From assembly GCA_945869825.1 (NCBI GenBank), contig CAMBQF010000009.1, positions 1 through 39,202 of the forward strand: 39,202 bases of DNA. Direction: 5' to 3'. A model generated the notes under the pieces. It was given only the letters and a program-made list of their open reading frames with translations. It had not been told where the DNA came from and did no database searches. This stretch comes from Chitinophaga pinensis. Lineage in GTDB: Bacteria; Bacteroidota; Bacteroidia; CAMBQF01. The position numbers were made by a program, and so were the translations under genes. Positions 16,184 through 23,940 of the stretch are shown here, one piece after another. Position 1 is the first letter of the stretch, and each line of letters starts with the position of its first letter.

Positions 16184-17550
16184 TATGCCAGAGCTTTATG
16201 CTTAAATTGATTAACAGCCACACTTAAATCAAACACCTGCTGACGAGAAGAAACAGCCGATGCAATAATGCTTGCACCAGCGGCACTTCTGTAACCACCC
16301 GCACAATGTACTAAAATTGGCTTATCTAATGGTATTTCTGCAACACGTTCTCTTAACTGGTGCAAAGGTATATTTATAGCATTGCTAAAAATAATATCAG
16401 ATTTTGTTTCAGAATAATTACGAATATCGATTATTGTAAAAGCATCAGCATTTTGCAGTAGTAAAGCCGAATTAAATAATGGCGATTCAGAGTCGCCAAG
16501 ATTTAAAACAAATGCCGTTTTAACCTGACTTTCGTACCCAATTTTAGCAATACGCTGCAATAATTGTTCAATCACCTCATTGCTTTCGGCTACCAGATAA
16601 AACTCTTCTCCAGGATTTACAATGCTCCCCAGCCATGTTTCAAATTTTACATCATCCATCAAATTAATGGAATTTTGCAAGTGAGATTGTTTAAATTTTT
16701 CTTGCGGACGTGTATCAATAATTAAAACATCTTTATTAAGCACAAAATCACAACCTGTATATGTAAACGGGGGCCTTGTTTCTATTGATGAAACAGCTGA
16801 ACTAAAAGAAGTTGCACCTTTTTTGTTTATACCAACATTGAAAGGAAAATACTTTGGAATAAATGGCTGGTCGGCCAGAAGCTGGTTAACAAAATCATCT
16901 TCAGATAATGGTTGCAGACTCCAATTCCCAATTTTTTCAGCACCCATAGTACTGCTGTTTTGCGAGCTTAAACCTTTGCCACATAAACTGCCTGCCCCGT
17001 GTGCCGGATAAACCATAACGTGGTTGGGTAATGCAATTAACTTATCTCTCAAAGAATGGTACATTTGCTTTGCCAATTGGCTGCGCGATGCGGTTATAGC
17101 TCCGGCTTCTTCGCGTAAATCGGGCCTGCCACAATCTCCTATAAACAAAGTATCGCCAGTAAAAACGGCTTGTTCAACCCCTTGTTCATCTACTGCTAAA
17201 ATACTGATACTATCAGGCGAATGCCCGGGCGTATTAATGGCCTTTAACTTTATTTTCCCTATCGAAATTTCATCCCCGTCATCAAATGTTTGATGAGGGT
17301 ATTCTGCCCCCACTAATTTACTTACATAAATTGTTGCACTTGTATAATTATGAATTTCTAAATGACTGCTAACAAAATCAGCATGAGGATGCGTTTCTAT
17401 TACCGATGTTATTTTTGCATTATGAGCTTTAGCGAAATTGTAATATGGTTCGGGATTTCTAGCTGGGTCGATAAGTGCAATTTCACCATCGCTAAAAATT
17501 GCATAAGAGTAATGCGCCAGATTTTTATCTTCAAATTGCTCTATAATCAT
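16183..17550 (-). CDS. CstB-like persulfide dioxygenase / rhodanese fusion
   Basis: 455-residue cytoplasmic enzyme for hydrogen sulfide detoxification. Residues 1-215 are a metallo-beta-lactamase fold with iron ligands H54-P-H56-A-D58, H110, D133 and H184, as in ETHE1-type persulfide dioxygenases, which oxidise low-molecular-weight persulfides to sulfite. Residues ~265-360 are a rhodanese-like domain without a catalytic Cys: the active-site strand reads FYLVAESNE. Residues ~365-455 are a second rhodanese with catalytic C416 in LVHCAGGYRSAAG. This dioxygenase-pseudorhodanese-rhodanese order is that of Staphylococcus CstB, which makes thiosulfate. The upstream TauE-like gene fits export of the product. 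Confidence 0.85.
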   Translation of the reverse strand: MIIEQFEDKNLAHYSYAIFSDGEIALIDPARNPEPYYNFAKAHNAKITSVIETHPHADFVSSHLEIHNYTSATIYVSKLVGAEYPHQTFDDGDEISIGKIKLKAINTPGHSPDSISILAVDEQGVEQAVFTGDTLFIGDCGRPDLREEAGAITASRSQLAKQMYHSLRDKLIALPNHVMVYPAHGAGSLCGKGLSSQNSSTMGAEKIGNWSLQPLSEDDFVNQLLADQPFIPKYFPFNVGINKKGATSFSSAVSSIETRPPFTYTGCDFVLNKDVLIIDTRPQEKFKQSHLQNSINLMDDVKFETWLGSIVNPGEEFYLVAESNEVIEQLLQRIAKIGYESQVKTAFVLNLGDSESPLFNSALLLQNADAFTIIDIRNYSETKSDIIFSNAINIPLHQLRERVAEIPLDKPILVHCAGGYRSAAGASIIASAVSSRQQVFDLSVAVNQFKHKALA

Positions 17551-17572
17551 TGTTTAAAATTTAATTTATTTA

Positions 17573-17620
17573 CAAATTTATATTTACTTCAAGCCTTATA
17601 CAGCAACAATTGTTACATAA
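17573..17620 (-). promoter_or_regulatory. Promoter and activator-like site of the CstB-like gene
   Basis: Plus-strand CAGCAACAATTGTTACATAA (17601-17620) contains the near-palindrome GCAACAATTGTTAC. Twenty bp downstream on the minus strand lies TAAATTTG (17580-17573), an exact -7 box, 22 bp before the ATG. The same motif with one change and the same 20-bp spacing precedes the TauE-like gene. The dyad form and position suit a Crp/Fnr-family activator; no such regulator gene is in the window. Confidence 0.65.
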
Positions 17621-17641
17621 GCCCGGCAAAAGCAAACCAAC

Positions 17642-18004
17642 TTATTTTTGAAACCACATTTTTATAGCTATAACTACCATTAATACAGCAAAAGCCCTTC
17701 TTAAAACATCTTGAGGAAACTGGGTTGCAAATTTTGCACCCAGATAACCGCCTGCAAAAAAGAAAACAGCAAGTATGGCCGCCGATTTAACATCAACAAA
17801 ACCCTTTTGGTAATACTGGTAAGCAGCTAAAGCGCCCACCGGAAAAACCATCATTAACAATGTGGTACCCTGTGCCATTTGCTGCGAAAAGCCAAGTAGC
17901 ATAACCAAGGCGGGAATAATTATAATTGCCCCGCCAAGGCCAAACATACCCCCCATTATACCTGCTGCAATGCCAATAAATGCAATTAATATGATGTTTT
18001 GCAT
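17642..18004 (-). CDS. Half-size TauE/SafE-family sulfite/anion exporter
   Basis: 120 residues with four membrane helices. The first carries the family's glycine-rich signature (GIAAGIMGGMFGLGGAIIIIP, residues 13-33), the second M-A-Q-G-T-T-L, and the third F-A-G-G-Y-L-G-A. Full TauE/SafE exporters have about 250 residues in two such halves. This single half, common beside sulfide-oxidation genes in Bacteroidota, probably works as a dimer. The substrate is inferred to be sulfite or thiosulfate from the adjacent persulfide dioxygenase. It has its own copy of the promoter motif. Confidence 0.85.
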   Translation of the reverse strand: MQNIILIAFIGIAAGIMGGMFGLGGAIIIIPALVMLLGFSQQMAQGTTLLMMVFPVGALAAYQYYQKGFVDVKSAAILAVFFFAGGYLGAKFATQFPQDVLRRAFAVLMVVIAIKMWFQK

Positions 18005-18029
18005 AGTTTAAACCTTAGTATTTGAAATG

Positions 18030-18077
18030 CAAAGGTTGGGCAAAGGCAAATTACACACAGCAACATTTGTTACATAA
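18030..18077 (-). promoter_or_regulatory. Promoter and activator-like site of the TauE-like gene
   Basis: CAGCAACATTTGTTACATAA (18058-18077) differs at one base from the copy before the CstB-like gene. AACCTTTG on the minus strand (18037-18030) is a one-mismatch -7 box at the same 20-bp distance, 25 bp before the ATG at 18004. Confidence 0.6.
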
Positions 18078-18222
18078 AGTGCAACTAAATACAAACAGAT
18101 TAACAAAAAGGGATGAAAAATTTTCAGTATGTACTAATTAAGGCATTATGCAGGGAGAAATGGGTATTTAAACAATTACGCATTATCCCTACCTTTACTG
18201 CCTTATAAAATGATTTTACGCT

Positions 18223-18570
18223 ATGGAAGCCCAAAACATACTGGAGTTTGATAAATTTAAAGAATCTATTACCTACATGCAGGTGCTGGGCAATGGCAAT
18301 ATATTGTTCCCTGCTACAATAGCGTATACGTATAACGGCCAAACGGTTGTAGAAAAGTTGAATGTTAAACTTACCACAACTAAGTTTAACTACGGCAGTG
18401 TTAATATTGATGAAGGGGATGTGATAAACTCTGAGGATATGCATTTGAAAATATCGCCTAAATTTCAATCGTATGCGTTTAAGGACGGGGCGCTGTTTAT
18501 TGATAACAAAAGCAAATCGAAAATAGGTTTCTACAAAATTACTATTACCCCCATAGTGTTTACTAAGTAG
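18223..18570 (+). CDS. Hypothetical protein
   Basis: 115 residues, unrecognised. No signal peptide or membrane helix; sequence alternates beta-strand-like stretches (NILFPATIAYTYNGQTVVEKLNV), suggesting a small all-beta cytoplasmic protein. The start is ATG at 18223. An overlapping open frame on the other strand (18124-18615) has a less protein-like composition. It is followed 88 bp later by the DUF2953-like gene on the same strand, possibly the same transcript. Confidence 0.55.
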   Translation: MEAQNILEFDKFKESITYMQVLGNGNILFPATIAYTYNGQTVVEKLNVKLTTTKFNYGSVNIDEGDVINSEDMHLKISPKFQSYAFKDGALFIDNKSKSKIGFYKITITPIVFTK

Positions 18571-18658
18571 GTTTGCCAAGTGTGCGGGGCTGCTTATACT
18601 ATAAGTATTAAACAATGCAAGTAGTTGCAGGGTTTTGTTTAGACTAAAGGCTTACTAA

Positions 18659-19207
18659 ATGTGGATAGCGCTACTTATACTACTTACCATTTTGTTTGGT
18701 ATTATTATTTACGTGCTGGTTGCCCCTGTAGTAATAGAGATAGATACTATAAACAACCTATACAGGATTCGTTTTTTCAGGTTTGCAAACGGGCGACTTT
18801 ATTTTAATGGTATAGATCCCTGGGTTGAAATAAAAGTAGCCTGGTGGCATAAAAAGTACAACCTGCTTACTGCGCTTAAAAATTTACCTGCAGATAACCC
18901 CAAGCCTTTAATTGAAATAATGGAGGGAAACGAAGAGGCGCGCACAATACCCTGGAAAAAGTTGATAGCTATTATACGGTCTTTTAAAGTAGAAAAATTT
19001 AGCTGGCATTTAGATACGGGCGACTTTGCCCTTAACGGCGAGCTATATGGCGTTTTTGCCTGTTACAAGTATACATTTGGCCATGATGTTACAATAAATT
19101 TTGCGGGAGATAATTACCTGGTACTTACTGTAAAAAATAGCGCCTGGCGTGTATTAAAAGCAGTACTAAAAACAAATAAACAACCACTAAATAAAAACAT
19201 AAAATAA
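18659..19207 (+). CDS. DUF2953 (YtfI)-like membrane-anchored protein
   Basis: 182 residues: one N-terminal membrane helix (~3-25, ALLILLTILFGIIIYVLVAP), then a soluble beta-rich domain. The layout (helix, I-x-F-x-R-x-x-R-L-Y strands, a basic/Trp-rich middle W-K-K-L-I-A-I-I-R-S-F, then G-x-x-D-x-A-x-x-G-x-L-Y-G) resembles DUF2953, the family of Bacillus YtfI. The call is strengthened by the next gene, a GerW/YtfJ protein 2 bp away, because ytfI and ytfJ are neighbours in Firmicutes. Function in a non-sporulating Bacteroidota is unknown. Confidence 0.6.
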   Translation: MWIALLILLTILFGIIIYVLVAPVVIEIDTINNLYRIRFFRFANGRLYFNGIDPWVEIKVAWWHKKYNLLTALKNLPADNPKPLIEIMEGNEEARTIPWKKLIAIIRSFKVEKFSWHLDTGDFALNGELYGVFACYKYTFGHDVTINFAGDNYLVLTVKNSAWRVLKAVLKTNKQPLNKNIK

Positions 19208-19209
19208 CT

Positions 19210-19596
19210 ATGGGCACTAATGTAAATATTGACGAGCTATTGGCTAAAATGACTGAGTTTTTAAAAAACGAAGCCAAAATAGAATCTATTGTAGGGCAGC
19301 CATTTAAACTAGGCGAGTATGAGTGTGTACCTGTTATGCGCATTGGCTTTGGGCTTGGCGGCGGCGGTGGAGAAGCAGAGACCGGAAAAGCCAATGGCGG
19401 TGGCATTGCAGCCGGTGTGGGTATGGGGCCGGTTGGTTTTTTAGTATCGCGCGGTAACGAAATAAATTTTATACCCATTAAGCAAGGGGCGTTAGCATCG
19501 GCTATTGATAAAATACCGGGCCTATTGGAAACTGTACTAGACCGTACCAAAAAACCAGAGAAAACAGAAAAGGTAGAGAAAGTAGAGAAAAATTAA
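19210..19596 (+). CDS. GerW/YtfJ-family protein
   Basis: 128 residues. The conserved core has V-G-x-P-x-x-x-G-x-x-x-C-V-P-V near 28-43, a glycine-rich loop G-F-G-L-G-G-G-G-G around 46-54, then GGGIAAGVGMGPVGFLV (62-78) and I-N-F-I-P-I. This is the pattern of the GerW (YtfJ) family, named for a spore germination protein of Bacillus but widespread in non-sporulating bacteria. The C-terminus is a Lys/Glu repeat (KTEKVEKVEKN). It lies 2 bp after the DUF2953-like gene, so the pair is co-transcribed. Role outside sporulation is not established. Confidence 0.82.
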   Translation: MGTNVNIDELLAKMTEFLKNEAKIESIVGQPFKLGEYECVPVMRIGFGLGGGGGEAETGKANGGGIAAGVGMGPVGFLVSRGNEINFIPIKQGALASAIDKIPGLLETVLDRTKKPEKTEKVEKVEKN

Positions 19597-19631
19597 TCCT
19601 TTGTTTTTAGATAAACGATACAACCTTTATC

Positions 19632-19724
19632 ATGAAAAAGATGTTATTTGCCGCGCTTGCATTGCATTCCCTATCAACTGCGCGCTATAACGTAATTTTT
19701 ATACCTTGCTATCTAAATTTTTAA
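19632..19724 (+). pseudogene. 30-codon signal-peptide-like remnant
   Basis: ATG at 19632 opens a 30-codon frame: a lysine-start hydrophobic leader (MKKMLFAALALHSLSTA) and a dozen further codons, ending one base before the acs start. It looks like the leader of a secreted protein whose body is gone, or a short leader peptide coupled to acs. It could also be chance. Confidence 0.25.
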
Positions 19725-19725
19725 G

Positions 19726-21621
19726 ATGAATTACCGCATTACCACTTTTGAAGAATACGAAACCGCCTATAAACAAAGCGTAGATAACCCCGAAGGCTTT
19801 TGGGAGGCCATTGCCGATAATTTTACCTGGCAAAGCCGTTGGAACACCGTACTGGAGTGGAATTTTACCGAGCCCAGTATTAAGTGGTTTGACGGAGGGA
19901 AGCTGAACATTACCGAGAACTGCCTTGACCGCCACCTGGCTACACGGGGCAACAAAATTGCCCTTGTTTGGGAGCCTAACGACCCTAAAGAATTATCGAT
20001 ACGCTATACCTACCGCGAACTGTATGAAAACGTTTGTCGTATGGCCAATGTACTTAAAAACATGGGCGTAAAAAAAGGCAACAGGATATGTATTTACATG
20101 CCGATGATACCCGAGCTTACGTTTGCCGTACTGGCCTGTGCCCGTATAGGTGCAGTTCATTCGGTAGTGTTTGCAGGCTTTTCGGCAGCATCTATTGCAG
20201 ACAGGATAAACGACTCGCTGTGCGAATATGTGCTAACATCAGACGCACTTAGTCGCGGCAACAAGCAAATACCCGTAAAAGCGGTTGTAGATGAAGCATT
20301 GGAAACGTGCCCATCGGTTAAAAAAACTCTGGTGGTAAATCGTTTGAACTGGCCGGTACACATGGCCGAAGGGCGTGACTATTGGTACCACGATGAAGTG
20401 CAAGCCGTTAGTGGCGTGTGCGATGCTGAAGTGATGGATGCCGAAGATATGCTCTTCATACTTTACACATCAGGCTCTACAGGCAAGCCGAAAGGTGTGG
20501 TGCACACCTGCGGCGGCTATATGGTGTATGCGGGCTATAGCTTTGCTAATGTCTTTCAGTATAACGAGAGTGATGTGTTTTGGTGCACAGCCGATATTGG
20601 CTGGGTAACAGGGCATACCTATATTGTATATGGCCCGTTGCTAAACGGTGCTACTACGGTTATGTTTGAGGGTATACCCACGTACCCCGATGCAGGCCGT
20701 TTTTGGCAGGTTATTGATAAGCATAGCGTTAACATATTTTACACGGCACCAACCGCTATACGGTCGCTAATGGCCGCGGGTGTAGACCATGTGCTGGCTT
20801 ATAGTTTACACTCTATAAAAGCCCTGGGCAGTGTTGGCGAACCTATAAATGAAGAAGCATGGCAATGGTACAACATACACGTTGGTAAAGAGCGCGCGCC
20901 GGTTATTGATACCTGGTGGCAAACAGAAACCGGCGGGGTAATGATATCTGCACTGGCGGGTATTACCCCGCTTAAGCCATCGTTTGCAGGTCTGCCGCTG
21001 CCGGGCATACAGCCTATATTGGTTGATGCTAATGGCGAAGAAATTAAAGAGAATGGTGTAGAGGGGTATTTATGTATAAAGTTCCCCTGGCCCAGCATGA
21101 TACGCACTACTTACGGCGACCACGAGCGCTGCCGTGTAAACTACTTTTCAACCTACAAAAACCTATACTTTACGGGCGATGGGGCACGCCGCGACGAGGA
21201 TGGCCACTACCGTATTATAGGCAGGGTTGATGATGTAATAAACGTATCGGGCCACCGTTTTGGCACTGCCGAAATTGAGAATGCCATTAACCAGAATAAA
21301 AAGGTGGTAGAAAGCGCCGTTGTGGGCTTTCCGCACGATATTAAAGGACAGGGTATTTATGCCTTTGTAATATTGGCTGAAGGTGAACACGACCCCAAAA
21401 TAATAGAAGCCGAAATTACCGAAACAGTAGTGGAACATATTGGCCGCATTGCCAAGCCCGATAAAATACAGATAGTGCCGGGGCTGCCTAAAACCCGCAG
21501 CGGTAAAATTATGCGCCGCATATTGCGCAAGGTGGCCGAAGGTGATGTATCTAATTTAGGCGATACCACTACCCTGCTCGACCCTGCCGTTGTGGATGCT
21601 ATTGTAGAAGGTATGCTTTAA
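19726..21621 (+). CDS. acs: Acetyl-coenzyme A synthetase
   Basis: 631-residue AMP-forming acetate--CoA ligase (ANL superfamily) that activates acetate in the cytoplasm. Visible features are the P-loop Y-T-S-G-S-T-G-K-P-K-G at 247-257, the W-W-Q-T-E-T-G-G block near 394-401 that sets acetate specificity, Y-F-T-G-D-G-A-R-R-D-E-D-G-H, the hinge G-R-V-D-D-V-I-N-V-S-G-H, and C-terminal catalytic K594 in PKTRSGKIMRRILRK, the site controlled by acetylation in this family. The gene stands alone and converges on the phosphonate-type operon with 17 bp between stop codons. Confidence 0.96.
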   Translation: MNYRITTFEEYETAYKQSVDNPEGFWEAIADNFTWQSRWNTVLEWNFTEPSIKWFDGGKLNITENCLDRHLATRGNKIALVWEPNDPKELSIRYTYRELYENVCRMANVLKNMGVKKGNRICIYMPMIPELTFAVLACARIGAVHSVVFAGFSAASIADRINDSLCEYVLTSDALSRGNKQIPVKAVVDEALETCPSVKKTLVVNRLNWPVHMAEGRDYWYHDEVQAVSGVCDAEVMDAEDMLFILYTSGSTGKPKGVVHTCGGYMVYAGYSFANVFQYNESDVFWCTADIGWVTGHTYIVYGPLLNGATTVMFEGIPTYPDAGRFWQVIDKHSVNIFYTAPTAIRSLMAAGVDHVLAYSLHSIKALGSVGEPINEEAWQWYNIHVGKERAPVIDTWWQTETGGVMISALAGITPLKPSFAGLPLPGIQPILVDANGEEIKENGVEGYLCIKFPWPSMIRTTYGDHERCRVNYFSTYKNLYFTGDGARRDEDGHYRIIGRVDDVINVSGHRFGTAEIENAINQNKKVVESAVVGFPHDIKGQGIYAFVILAEGEHDPKIIEAEITETVVEHIGRIAKPDKIQIVPGLPKTRSGKIMRRILRKVAEGDVSNLGDTTTLLDPAVVDAIVEGML

Positions 21622-21638
21622 AACTGCCTACTTCTATT

Positions 21639-22676
21639 TTATAATAAATTAATACCCACACGGTAAGGCTTATGTTCGGCAGCATAAGCAAAAGCATTAT
21701 TTACACTGTTCAATGTAAAGCCACCGGTTATAAGTTGGGCAAATGGATAAGAACTGTGATATTGTTCGATAAATTTAACAGCAGTTATAAAATCAATTAT
21801 ATTATAGTTATGCAGTCCTTTAATCGTATAAAGGTTACGTATTATTTTTTCTGCATTTATTTTAATGTTTTCCTGTGGGAATGTTGCACCTACCCAAACA
21901 GCAACTCCTCCAATAGCAAGGGTGTTTAGCGTTTGTTCCATTGCATTTATCGCCCCACTAAATTCTAATACAATATCTACATCTTTAGGATCAACGGTGG
22001 GTATTGCGCCAAAATCTACTGCTGCATTTAATCGAATAGCGTTATTGTCTGATGCCAGGACCGTTGCGCCTAAACTACTACACATTGCGCAGGCCACTAT
22101 ACCCAACATACCCAAACCTGAAACCAAAACTGTTTTATTATGTATTTGGCCTGCAAGCCTAATAGCTCCTGCAACAGTTGCTACAGAACAATTGATTATA
22201 GCCAACACATTGTCTGGTATGTTATTTTTTATAACAACGATTGGGGTGTTTGCCCTAAGTAAAGTATGGGAGGCAAGCCCACCATGCAAAGTGCTTTCGG
22301 GGGTAAGCTTTTCATGACCGTATTTAATAAGGTTATCGCTTTTTTGGGGGATACCCATTTGCGCTAATTTACCCAAAGGGTTGCTTGAAAATATGGCCCA
22401 GGTAACCTTGTCGCCTTCCTGTAAAATATTTCCCCTTAGGTCAATAATGTTTTCCCGATGAGGCAATTGTTCTATACTACCTACTACTTCATGACCCAAT
22501 ATAGTAGGGCATTTTTCTATGCGCAGCCCGCTATAGGTATGCAAATCGCTACTACAAAGACATGTATAAGAATTTTTTACCAATACTTCACCTTTTTGTG
22601 GCTCTAACAAGGGTTGAGTCTGTAACGAAAAGGGTTGCCCGGCACCATGAAAAATGGCTATGGTAGCTTGTTTCAT
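21639..22676 (-). CDS. Medium-chain dehydrogenase, phosphonate-catabolism-associated type
   Basis: 345 residues. MDR fold with catalytic-zinc ligands C41 (Y-T-C-L-C-S-S-D-L-H) and H62-E63 (G-H-E-V-V-G), and an NAD(P) Rossmann motif V-L-V-S-G-L-G-M-L-G. The block G-I-P-Q-K-S-D-N-L-I-K-Y-G-H-E resembles the TIGR03366 group, alcohol dehydrogenases tied to phosphonate gene clusters. The four-cysteine structural zinc lobe usual in MDR enzymes is missing: that region reads FSSNPLGKLAQMG. It is last in the operon, and its ATG overlaps the stop of the DUF5690 gene (TAATG). Substrate unknown; an aldehyde or alcohol from phosphonate breakdown is the inference. Confidence 0.75.
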   Translation of the reverse strand: MKQATIAIFHGAGQPFSLQTQPLLEPQKGEVLVKNSYTCLCSSDLHTYSGLRIEKCPTILGHEVVGSIEQLPHRENIIDLRGNILQEGDKVTWAIFSSNPLGKLAQMGIPQKSDNLIKYGHEKLTPESTLHGGLASHTLLRANTPIVVIKNNIPDNVLAIINCSVATVAGAIRLAGQIHNKTVLVSGLGMLGIVACAMCSSLGATVLASDNNAIRLNAAVDFGAIPTVDPKDVDIVLEFSGAINAMEQTLNTLAIGGVAVWVGATFPQENIKINAEKIIRNLYTIKGLHNYNIIDFITAVKFIEQYHSSYPFAQLITGGFTLNSVNNAFAYAAEHKPYRVGINLL

Positions 22677-23938
22677 TAGGTTTTGGCAGAAAAGCGGCGG
22701 TTAATACTAAACAAAGAAAATATTAGGGCTACTATAGATAGCAAGGAAATAACAACGGAAAGACCTGTAAAAAACGAAAAAAAATTTTGATTGGTTTTAA
22801 GAGTGTCTTTGACAAACATAATTATAATGTAGCCTAGGTAGCCTAGTGTATCTGCAATATACATCAAAAAGCCTATGTTTGCATTTTCGCGCGTTAGTGA
22901 AAGAAAACGTTCAAATACCGTAGTATGTATTGCTACGTAAGGCAAATACGTGCCTACACCTAACAATATCATGAAATAAAAACCATTAATAGTTTTTTGT
23001 AATAGTCCTGCCGATATGACAACTAATATAAAACCTGCTACAGAACATAGGAGTGAAAAAGAGAGTGCGCGACGGTTATCTTTTATTAACATCATTAAAC
23101 CAGTTAGCACTAAGATAATAATGGCAACAATTAATTCAGACTGGGTGAAAACTGCGGGAATATTGGCATACCCTAAACTAGCCCATATTTCAGGAGCAAA
23201 GTCAGACCGTAAGCTGCGTAATAAAGTACAGAATAAATAAGCAATTAGGATACCAGCCAAAGCAATTCCGTATTTGGCAAAATAACGGTTACGTTCTTTA
23301 CTGCTCATAGGATTACGAACCGAACGGTGAGCTATATCGCCCTTAGTAGGGGGTGGTATCTTGGTCAGCATCCAAACAAAAAGCAACAAGGGCACTATAA
23401 ATAATGCCCCTGCTAAAACAGGCATAGCCTGGGTAGTTATGCCGCTTTGAAGCAAACCTTTACCTAACGATTTGGTAAATCCATCGGCTAATATAAAGCT
23501 AGCACACAGCCCTGCTATTAATGCTTCAGATACCCGCCTACCTTCCAAGTAACCTAAAACCAAACCAAACACCATACCTAGTGGTAGACCATTAAAAAAG
23601 ATAAAGATAAAATTATAAGGTGCAGGAACTACACTAAAGCCTAGCAACATGAGTTCTGCAAAGCCTATCAGCAATAAAATTCCTAACGCTCTTTTACCTG
23701 CCTTAATTTCTGAAATAACTTTAATCCCAATTACTTTTGAAAGAGCATAGCCTATAGTTTGAGAGGTAATTAAAATAGTTTTAAAACCAAGGCCCCATAA
23801 ACTTATACCTTCATAAGTTGCGGCGGTAAACGGCTTTCTAAAACCGTACATACAAAAGTATGTGCCAAATGCCGCTATCATAGCCCAAGGGGCTGAACGA
23901 TGAACATTCTCAAACCGCAATTTAAAAAAGGTTTGCAT
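22676..23938 (-). CDS. DUF5690-family, OPA/MFS-like membrane transporter
   Basis: 420 residues with about 12 membrane helices. The first helix region has Y-G-F-R34-K35-P-F, and the mid-protein helix 7 region has L-L-R241-S-L-R244-S-D-F-A-P-E-I-W. These resemble the two phosphate-gripping arginine sites of the organophosphate:phosphate antiporters GlpT and UhpT (V-R-K-N-F and L-R-Y-G-x-x-D-W-x-P). The general fold, including S-Q-T-I-G-Y-A-L-S-K-V-I-G near 59-71, is MFS-like. I infer import or exchange of a phosphonate or organophosphate across the inner membrane. It sits between the PhoD-like and dehydrogenase genes, 2 bp after the former. Confidence 0.72.
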   Translation of the reverse strand: MQTFFKLRFENVHRSAPWAMIAAFGTYFCMYGFRKPFTAATYEGISLWGLGFKTILITSQTIGYALSKVIGIKVISEIKAGKRALGILLLIGFAELMLLGFSVVPAPYNFIFIFFNGLPLGMVFGLVLGYLEGRRVSEALIAGLCASFILADGFTKSLGKGLLQSGITTQAMPVLAGALFIVPLLLFVWMLTKIPPPTKGDIAHRSVRNPMSSKERNRYFAKYGIALAGILIAYLFCTLLRSLRSDFAPEIWASLGYANIPAVFTQSELIVAIIILVLTGLMMLIKDNRRALSFSLLCSVAGFILVVISAGLLQKTINGFYFMILLGVGTYLPYVAIHTTVFERFLSLTRENANIGFLMYIADTLGYLGYIIIMFVKDTLKTNQNFFSFFTGLSVVISLLSIVALIFSLFSINRRFSAKT

Positions 23939-23940
23939 GG

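Noticed and set aside
18124-18615. 163-codon minus-strand frame over the hypothetical gene
   Set aside because: Composition looks like the shadow of the plus-strand frame, and the plus-strand gene has a better start and a same-strand gene neighbour.
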